This document shows positions 1 through 5,424 of a DNA stretch of 8,457 nt, piece after piece. Both the position numbers and the translations under genes were made by a program. Below the pieces are notes generated by a model. The model worked only from the letters and a program-made list of their open reading frames with translations, ran no database searches and was not told the DNA's origin. Origin of the DNA: Thermoanaerobaculales bacterium (lineage in GTDB: Bacteria > Acidobacteriota > Thermoanaerobaculia > Thermoanaerobaculales > Sulfomarinibacteraceae); NCBI GenBank assembly GCA_029932545.1, contig JAOZPW010000172.1, positions 1 through 8,457 of the forward strand. Direction: 5' to 3'. The stretch's first letter is position 1; each line of letters starts with the position of its first letter.

Positions 1-46
1 GGAGAGAGGGAGGGGGAGAGGGGGAGAGGGGGGGAGGGGGAGAGAG
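1..46 (+). repeat. G-rich all-purine tract, G-quadruplex-capable
   Basis: All 46 bases are G or A. Four G runs (12-16, 20-24, 28-34, 36-40) are separated by loops of AGA, AGA and A, which meets the usual pattern for a very stable intramolecular G-quadruplex on the plus strand. Bases 8-27 are an exact inverted complement of 224-243. The tract begins at the window edge, so its full length is unknown. No gene is seen in it. A structural or replication-pausing role is inference; simple low-complexity expansion is the plain alternative. Confidence 0.7.
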
Positions 47-262
47 CGCGTCTGGGAAGTGGTGGGGGTTGACGGTTTTGCCGCGTTCTGTCACATACGA
101 GGGGAAATGAAGATTACTCTGGGGCGGGTTGATGCCATTTGTGGGGGGCACCGGGAATATGGGCTGTGGGGAGGCTGAAACGCGGGGGTATCGAGAGCTG
201 AGCCCCGCAGTCAACTCGCGCGATCTCCCCCTCTCCCCCTCCCCCCTGCTCCCCCTCGGGAG
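47..262. other. Non-coding stretch left of the gene-tail remnant
   Basis: No credible gene is present. A 23-codon open frame begins at ATG 107 after a GAGGGG (99-104) and ends at a TGA, but its peptide resembles nothing I know. A TTGACG at 69-74 has no good partner -10 box. The right part (225-257) is the pyrimidine tract listed separately. The longest minus-strand open frame here is low-complexity and is not in the frame of the neighbouring gene-tail homology. Confidence 0.5.
225..257 (+). repeat. Pyrimidine tract, inverted partner of the left-edge purine tract
   Basis: C5 runs alternate with T/CT, interrupted by a single G at 248. With T224 added, positions 224-243 are an exact 20-base reverse complement of 8-27, so the two tracts could pair across a loop of about 196 bases. 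On the minus strand the tract is G-rich and lies directly downstream of the stop codon of the gene-tail remnant. Function is unknown; low complexity makes part of the match easy by chance. Confidence 0.55.
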
Positions 263-396
263 CTAAAGAAGCTCCCTGAGCCCCGGGTCTTCCCCGCCGC
301 CTGACGAGCCTTGTTGCCACCTCGTGAGAGGGCCTCGGCAAGGGCGGTCTTGGCTGCCGTTCGGTTGCCGCGGGCCAGTTCGAGGCGGGCGACCTG
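263..396 (-). pseudogene. Frameshifted 3'-end remnant of a sulfatase/TPR lipoprotein gene
   Basis: This segment matches 5425-5559, the last 44 codons plus stop of the sulfatase-TPR gene, in the same orientation. From 265 to 396 there are 119 identities in 132 aligned bases (about 90%) and one missing base near 290. Read in the gene's frame it gives the end of the final TPR-like helix pair (V-A-R-L-E-L-A-R-G-N-R-T-A), then loses frame at the missing base. Without that loss it would end L-R-E-L-L and stop at TAG (263-265), where the intact gene has TGA. Of the 13 substitutions, 11 are synonymous in that frame. The two that change a residue are Glu to Gly and Asp to Asn. So the copy diverged while still under coding constraint and decayed later. 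Homology stops sharply at 396/397, between the codons for L747 and Q748 of the intact protein. It is too short to be functional and has no start. Confidence 0.85.
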
Positions 397-412
397 TGCG
401 AGTTACATTTCC

Positions 413-441
413 TTGACGTGAGAACCGAGACCGCCTACCTT
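413..441 (+). promoter_or_regulatory. Possible sigma70-type promoter for the protease unit
   Basis: TTGACG (413-418) is five of six to the -35 consensus. After exactly 17 bases comes TACCTT (436-441), only three of six to the -10 consensus. Transcription would start near 448, giving a short leader before the ribosome binding site at 465. The site lies just inside the breakpoint of the gene-tail repeat, so the unit would bring its own promoter. The weak -10 keeps this tentative. Confidence 0.3.
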
Positions 442-464
442 TGGGACGAAAATCTGTTCTTTTT

Positions 465-471
465 GGAGGGG
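465..471 (+). promoter_or_regulatory. Strong Shine-Dalgarno deciding the protease start at ATG 476
   Basis: GGAGGGG lies four bases before ATG 476-478. The TTG at 592, the first possible start in the frame of the protease body, has no comparable site and would give a protein with no export signal. This is the main reason to place the true start at 476 and to treat the intervening frame change as real or artefactual, not as a separate upstream gene. Confidence 0.7.
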
Positions 472-475
472 CGGT

Positions 476-591
476 ATGCGTATTCGGTTTTCTTTCAAGA
501 TGGTTGTTGTCGGTAGCGGTCTTGTGGTTGGCGTAATTCTTGCCGGGGGGGGGGGCAGCGGGCTGAAGCGGCTGATCTTGAGCTTAGTTCC
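476..591 (+). other. Signal-peptide segment of the metalloprotease, out of frame with the body as read
   Basis: From ATG 476 the frame encodes M-R-I-R-F-S-F-K, then a hydrophobic stretch V-V-V-G-S-G-L-V-V-G-V-I-L-A and a glycine run: a good Sec signal peptide with a basic n-region. It then enters the G11 run (545-555). As read, the frame continues to TAA at 620-622, giving a useless 48-residue peptide. If the run were 9 or 12 G, the frame would continue as Q-R-A-E-A-A-D-L-E-L directly into the protease body, with a likely signal peptidase site after A-E-A. The fused protein would be about 684-685 residues. In the body's frame there is a stop at 514-516 and no start before TTG 592. Confidence 0.75.
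545..555 (+). repeat. Poly-G (G11) tract between signal peptide and protease body
   Basis: Eleven consecutive G follow GCC 542-544. A length divisible by three joins the signal peptide to the protease; 11 does not. Mononucleotide G runs of this length inside the first codons are typical of slipped-strand, phase-variable genes in other bacteria. They are also a typical site of sequencing or assembly length errors. Which applies cannot be told here. Confidence 0.8.
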
Positions 592-2532
592 TTGGCATCG
601 AGGACTCACGCCCAGAAGGTAAAACTGGTTAAGACTGACAACGATGGGCTCTATTTCGATCTAAAGAATCACAATTTTGTAAAAAAACTTCCTTCCATCC
701 TGGATCGGATCGCCACTCATGGCGGTATTGTTCGATGGCGCGTCAGGCGAAGCAGTACCGACTCTGTCGGGGGGGGCCATACATTTTTCTCGCAGTTCTA
801 TGTCCCTCCCAAGGGTTGGTCCAACTTTCCGGACGGTGTGCCTGAAGGAGGTTACCCTCTAATTGGTGGGGAGTTCGTCTTTCATTCGGACTCAGAAGGT
901 GAAATCTACGGAGTTAGTGGCGCCTATTTCACACAAATATCTCATCTGAATGAGGCGGTCATCAGCTCCTCCGAAGCGGCTCTTGTTTCAGCCACCTCGG
1001 CCGTACTTTCGGCCGGCTATCAGGTGGTCCCGTTTGAGTTTTTGAGTGCCGCTACTAGGGACCGGATTCAGGAAGCTGCAACACTAGAAATCCATCCCGT
1101 GCCCTCGCAGAAGGGCGCATTTGGTTTCGGCTGGCGTTTGCCGTTGATTAAATCAAAAGGGGGTTCCTTGTTCGTTACTTTAGACGCAGTTTCGGGGGAG
1201 ATCCTCAAAGTGTGGGATGGGCTAATGACTTGGGATGATCCTTGCACCCCCGAGACATATGAACAGCATTCGGCAATTCGTGATCCTCTCAATCCAGATA
1301 TTCTCGAGTCTTCCGATGTTTTCGTGACGGAAAAACCATCCGCCGCCGACCACTTTGACGCCCATCGAGTCCGCGGATCGTACACACCGGATATTTTGGT
1401 TTACCGTGCGGGGTACGACGCATGCGATGGCCATAGATATGAGCTTATCGATGATGTCCCTTTGAATAATTCACAGCCCCTTTTCGGCGAAACCGAGACG
1501 TTGCAGGCTGCTGGTGATGCCCAAGCCCATGCAGCTGCTGCATTTCGGTTCTGGGGCCAGTGGATCGGATTCTATGGACCTTCGGGGAGCATCTACTCAC
1601 CTGCAAAAATGACTGTTTCAGCTGCGTGTTGGGCCCAACCAGGCGCAAGCGGCGCCGGTTGGACCTCGCCGAACGGTTCAGACAATATTGTTGAGGCCGG
1701 CGGCGTCTATTTCTGTCCACCAGCCGAAGCAGGTGTTCTGCAGTTTGCTTCGGCCCAAGATATTGTTGCACACGAATGGGGTCATTCAGCCCTCTTTTCT
1801 GCGACAGGGTGGGGCTATGACTTCGTTCCGGGGGGCATCGGATCGTTGCATGAGGGTTGGGCCGATGTTCTGGGTCAGGGTGTCGAGTGGATGACTCAGG
1901 TCCGGACTGTGGACCTCAATCATCCCCAGGCCGGTGAAGCGGACTGGATGTCGGGTGAGGACAGCTATCTCGTCGTCCGGAGGGCTGACTCGACCGATGC
2001 CGTCAGCAATCCACTGTTGATGCCGAGATACCGAGATGTGAACAACCAGTCGGTACCCTATCTGAATTTTAATTTCCTCTCCTTCCATAAAGACGATATC
2101 GCTGACCTCAAGGACGGCCAATACAGTCCTCACTATGAGGGCCACAAGGCAAATGTGGTTTTTTATCTCATGGTGGAAGGAGTTGAAAATCCTGGACACC
2201 TTGACTGTACCTGGGGTATCTGTGTGCCACTATTCCAAGAAAACCACGCGGAGGTCGGTCTGGCCTACGAATACCTGGCCAAGATGCTGCTGATGGAGAC
2301 CACCAGTACTGACGGATGGGAGGATTTGGCCGACAATCTGACGTTCGTGGGGCCGGATGTCCCTGACAAAGTGGGGGGGTTCAAGGCGGTTCACATTGGC
2401 GACCCGATCACTGATCCCTGTTTGAGCGTATCCCTTCGGTACTCTGCTTTGCGTGCCGGCTATGAGGCTTTCGGGAACATTGGCTATCCGCCTTCCACCC
2501 CGATCTGTTCCGACAGCTGGCAGGATGACTGA
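592..2532 (+). CDS. Secreted M4/M36-like zinc metalloprotease (body; true start probably at 476)
   Basis: This is a gluzincin (clan MA) endopeptidase with a propeptide. Residue numbers count the TTG at 592 as 1. Residues about 60-125 resemble an FTP propeptide domain (G-G-E-F-V-F-H-S-D around 92). A PepSY-like strand follows (D198-A-V-S-G-E203-I-L). The catalytic part starts near 290 with the M4-like A-H-A-A-A-A-F-R-F-W. The zinc site is H394-E-W-G-H398, with third ligand E421 in H-E-G-W-A-D. D425 sits where thermolysin has Asp170. H514 in H-Y-E-G-H-K-A-N aligns with thermolysin's active-site His231, the N and Y spacing also matching. So all catalytic residues are present. H-E-W-G-H and E-G-W-A-D look M36-like, while the propeptide and the H514 region look M4-like; I cannot assign the family more closely. 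The body is preceded by an out-of-frame signal peptide across a G11 run. The downstream secreted-protein gene starts 11 bp after the TGA, so the two are probably co-transcribed. Substrate unknown; one possibility is processing of the neighbour. Confidence 0.88.
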   Translation: MASRTHAQKVKLVKTDNDGLYFDLKNHNFVKKLPSILDRIATHGGIVRWRVRRSSTDSVGGGHTFFSQFYVPPKGWSNFPDGVPEGGYPLIGGEFVFHSDSEGEIYGVSGAYFTQISHLNEAVISSSEAALVSATSAVLSAGYQVVPFEFLSAATRDRIQEAATLEIHPVPSQKGAFGFGWRLPLIKSKGGSLFVTLDAVSGEILKVWDGLMTWDDPCTPETYEQHSAIRDPLNPDILESSDVFVTEKPSAADHFDAHRVRGSYTPDILVYRAGYDACDGHRYELIDDVPLNNSQPLFGETETLQAAGDAQAHAAAAFRFWGQWIGFYGPSGSIYSPAKMTVSAACWAQPGASGAGWTSPNGSDNIVEAGGVYFCPPAEAGVLQFASAQDIVAHEWGHSALFSATGWGYDFVPGGIGSLHEGWADVLGQGVEWMTQVRTVDLNHPQAGEADWMSGEDSYLVVRRADSTDAVSNPLLMPRYRDVNNQSVPYLNFNFLSFHKDDIADLKDGQYSPHYEGHKANVVFYLMVEGVENPGHLDCTWGICVPLFQENHAEVGLAYEYLAKMLLMETTSTDGWEDLADNLTFVGPDVPDKVGGFKAVHIGDPITDPCLSVSLRYSALRAGYEAFGNIGYPPSTPICSDSWQDD

Positions 2533-2543
2533 GATTCCGAGTC

Positions 2544-5396
2544 GTGGCGAGCCAAGAGTTTTCCCGTACGCTTCCCATAGGGGGACTCCTCCTCATGATG
2601 CCCCTACTCTTTTTGGGTTTTCAGCCGGTATTTGCCGAGCCGCCGACCTGGGATGAGGTTGCCTCGCTGATTTATTTGGACTTTAGACATATGGCGACGC
2701 CTGTCGTTCATGGGGATGCCTATGCAGGTGGCATCTGGGCCTTTGATCCCAACTTGCTCAGGGGATACCGTGTCCGTCATTTTGATGCGACTGCATACGG
2801 TGGAATCGACATGGCCTACTACGGCCAGGATCTTCACTTAGAAACCGAGAATGGTCTACTCGTAATCCAGACCTGGCCGACCGAATTACGATTTGAACCC
2901 GGAGTCTGGCGTCTAATTGGGAGGTGGCCTACCACTCCGGCAGAGAGCCTTCTGGCCACCTACCCTGGCGACTACCCCTATGGGGACATGCAGGGGGAGA
3001 TCGGCTGGACCCTCCAGGGTCCCATTCTCACTATTGACGAAATCGAGGGAACTGGGTTGGAAGCTGGAGTTTTCGGAGTTCCGGAGTGCATCCATGCCTG
3101 GATCACCGGTACCATGGGATGGGGTGGACCTCCAACCCACTGCATGGGCTTTGCTCCGTACCAGGATGGTGATCCAGTGGACCACGAGGGGCCTTTGTTG
3201 ATGTGGAGTGCCGACTCCCCCCCAAATCCCTATGGTGCCGAAGTGGTCCGAGGTCTCCCCTGGAACGCCAGTTCCTTCAACGGTGGCATTAGCTGGGACA
3301 GTCTGAGAAAGGGTTTCTGGTACGGAATCCGGCGGCCCGATCAGAGTGTTTCGTTTTCCCTGTTTCCGGTTCAGGGAGCCCAGGTCATGGATCCTGGATC
3401 AGATTTTGACCTCAATCTTGATATTCCTTTGGATCGTTATCTGGATCTCTACCTTCTCTATTTCGACCCCAATTCTCAGGCGCTGTTGGGCCATGGTGTT
3501 CTCAGAAAATTTGACGACCATTTTGATTCCTATGTGATTTCCTTCCTGGCAGATACCACGAACTTCGATAGGGTTCAGAGCCCCACGGTCCAAAACAGTG
3601 GCAACCCGAACATTGGAATTATTCATAACCCGCTTTCTGGGTGGATACCCCAATTTCCATTGATCGATCCGTGGGATCCACTGAACCCGGACATCGACTT
3701 TGAAGACGCGACCCCGGTCTCTGCCACGGCCTTTAGACATGAGCCGAAGGTCCATGAACAGCTTGTTCCTATCGTCGCCGAAACAGACGGGAGGCATGGC
3801 TCACACTGGACCACCGACCTCTGGTTCTTCAATCCTTCAGATGAAGAGATTTCCGTCACCATCCGGCGTTTGAGCAATGCTGCTGAAGAGAGATTTGTCC
3901 TCGCCCCCCATGCCTCTCGGAAAATACCGTCCGTGCTGTCCTGGATGGGGGGGGGAGAATCCGGTGATGGCAATTCCCATGATGCCATGTACATTTCGGC
4001 GCCGTTTCGTATTGGGGAACAGTTGCGGATCGACGGCAGAATTTGGACCAGCGATCCACAAACCGGTGGGGCATTCGGACACGCCCTTCAGGCCGTTCCT
4101 TCTCCCTTTGGTTATTCCAATCATGGTCAATACGCCAGGCCGTTCGGGAGGGAACTCTGGTGGGCTGCGGCGCCATTCCAGCTTTTTTCTGCTTTCCTTC
4201 AACTCGATGAGAGGATTCCTGGGCAATTCCGCCACAATGTAGGTGTCGTCAACCCTTATGACGAGGACCTGGAGCTTGCACTGATGTGGGGTTACCAGGA
4301 TTCTGTTTCGCCATTCCTCTATCAGGACCCGTATTCGGAAGAAGCTCGTGTACTTTTGAGGATCCCTTCGAAGAGTGTCAGGATCTTCGACATTAAGTCG
4401 CTTTTTCCCTATGAAGTCACCTCGACATGGCCGGCCCGAGTTGGCGTTCTCGGAAACAAGGCGGCGCCGGTTTGGTTTTCCATGATCGATGAGAAGACAC
4501 AGGATGCCACGTTTGTGCCTTTTACCAATTATCAGGTGCCTGCCCTTCAATATACTGAGAGGAGGCAAGTAGACGGTGAGGCCGACTTTTTCGAGTTTGA
4601 TCGGTCTTTTCGTTTAGCTTTGCCTGCGGTCGCCCACACAACAGGTGTCAACAGAAGCAATTGGACCACAACTCTCTACGGCTATATGGGGCCCAATCAG
4701 TTTGAATCAGGGGAAAGGCCAATTGTCGCGTTTCACCCTGGGGCTGAGGAGTCTTGCTCCGGCGGGGAAGCTCAGTATCTTCAGGGAGTCATGGCATCCG
4801 ATCCAGGTACCTGGACCCAATACGTGGAGGAGCAAAATCTTGGTCGCTTTATTGGCGAGGGGTCCAAGCCTTTTCGAAATATCTTCCCTGATGTGATTCG
4901 CAGGGTTTCCGGGTGTGAGACCGTTGAAAGGGTTCGAGGTGGGCTGGAAGTTGTGACCGGCTCGTGGTTTTCGGGTTTTTCAAGGACGTCGACCACGAGA
5001 GATGACGGTGGAACATATGGGTCGATGCTCCCGTTGTACCCCGCGGGTGGATGGCCGATTCAGCATTTCGCCGGCATTGAGATCTCCGATGTAAGCCGAA
5101 TCAACTTGGGGTTTTTCAACGGGGATCATGACCATGCGATCTCCCATCGCGTCAGCCTTTTTGATGGAACCGGTTTGTTGGTCGCCGAGCGGGAGTTCAT
5201 TCTGGACTCGCTTGACTCTAGGCAAATGGAGATTCACGCATTTTTCGAAGGTTTTGTTTTGCCTGAAGGCAGTTATGGACTGACGGTGCTGCCGCTTGAT
5301 GGGTTCGAGGCCGACGGCACGTGGTTTCGGGGCCATTCCTGGGCCTATATCTCAATCATCGACAATAGATCCAACGATCCTTTCAATCTTTGGTGA
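2544..5396 (+). CDS. Large secreted protein with two tandem ~250-residue beta-rich modules, function unknown
   Basis: 950 residues. The GTG start is chosen because it yields a signal peptide: R8, hydrophobic residues 10-26, cleavage after V-F-A31. Its Shine-Dalgarno is weak, and the gene may be translated by coupling to the protease. ATG 2595 has AGGGGG upstream but would remove the basic n-region. Residues 32 to about 390 (rich in W, Y, G and D) match nothing I recognise. Residues about 406-655 and 690-947 form two related modules. Each opens with [LV]-P-x-V-A-x-T-x-G followed by S-x-W-T-T-x-L (W422, W707). Each has a second strand motif R-x-N-x-G-x-x-N (N565, N854), and each closes with an I-D-[EN]-[KR] turn (D649, D940). 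I associate these modules with exported proteins of Acidobacteriota, a recollection and not a search result. There is no transmembrane anchor, lipobox or obvious enzyme motif. The protein may bind a surface or polymer, or be a partner or substrate of the upstream protease; both are inference. The frame is intact through a G9 run at 3947-3955. Confidence 0.85.
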   Translation: MASQEFSRTLPIGGLLLMMPLLFLGFQPVFAEPPTWDEVASLIYLDFRHMATPVVHGDAYAGGIWAFDPNLLRGYRVRHFDATAYGGIDMAYYGQDLHLETENGLLVIQTWPTELRFEPGVWRLIGRWPTTPAESLLATYPGDYPYGDMQGEIGWTLQGPILTIDEIEGTGLEAGVFGVPECIHAWITGTMGWGGPPTHCMGFAPYQDGDPVDHEGPLLMWSADSPPNPYGAEVVRGLPWNASSFNGGISWDSLRKGFWYGIRRPDQSVSFSLFPVQGAQVMDPGSDFDLNLDIPLDRYLDLYLLYFDPNSQALLGHGVLRKFDDHFDSYVISFLADTTNFDRVQSPTVQNSGNPNIGIIHNPLSGWIPQFPLIDPWDPLNPDIDFEDATPVSATAFRHEPKVHEQLVPIVAETDGRHGSHWTTDLWFFNPSDEEISVTIRRLSNAAEERFVLAPHASRKIPSVLSWMGGGESGDGNSHDAMYISAPFRIGEQLRIDGRIWTSDPQTGGAFGHALQAVPSPFGYSNHGQYARPFGRELWWAAAPFQLFSAFLQLDERIPGQFRHNVGVVNPYDEDLELALMWGYQDSVSPFLYQDPYSEEARVLLRIPSKSVRIFDIKSLFPYEVTSTWPARVGVLGNKAAPVWFSMIDEKTQDATFVPFTNYQVPALQYTERRQVDGEADFFEFDRSFRLALPAVAHTTGVNRSNWTTTLYGYMGPNQFESGERPIVAFHPGAEESCSGGEAQYLQGVMASDPGTWTQYVEEQNLGRFIGEGSKPFRNIFPDVIRRVSGCETVERVRGGLEVVTGSWFSGFSRTSTTRDDGGTYGSMLPLYPAGGWPIQHFAGIEISDVSRINLGFFNGDHDHAISHRVSLFDGTGLLVAEREFILDSLDSRQMEIHAFFEGFVLPEGSYGLTVLPLDGFEADGTWFRGHSWAYISIIDNRSNDPFNLW

Positions 5397-5424
5397 TCCC
5401 CTTGATGTGGAATTACCGAGTCAA

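Noticed and set aside
69..109. TTGACG followed by a ribosome binding site and ATG 107 as a small gene
   Set aside because: There is no acceptable -10 box, and the frame is only 23 codons with no recognisable product.
114..341. Minus-strand open frame of 75 codons at the left
   Set aside because: It is low-complexity, crosses the pyrimidine tract and is not in the reading frame of the sulfatase-tail homology it overlaps.
1786..2199. 137-codon minus-strand open frame opposite the protease active site
   Set aside because: The opposite strand encodes conserved catalytic motifs, so this is an antisense shadow.
3837..4568. 243-codon minus-strand open frame inside the 950-residue protein gene
   Set aside because: It is a shadow of a well-supported plus-strand gene; it has no ribosome binding site or recognisable domain, and its composition is arginine- and proline-rich.
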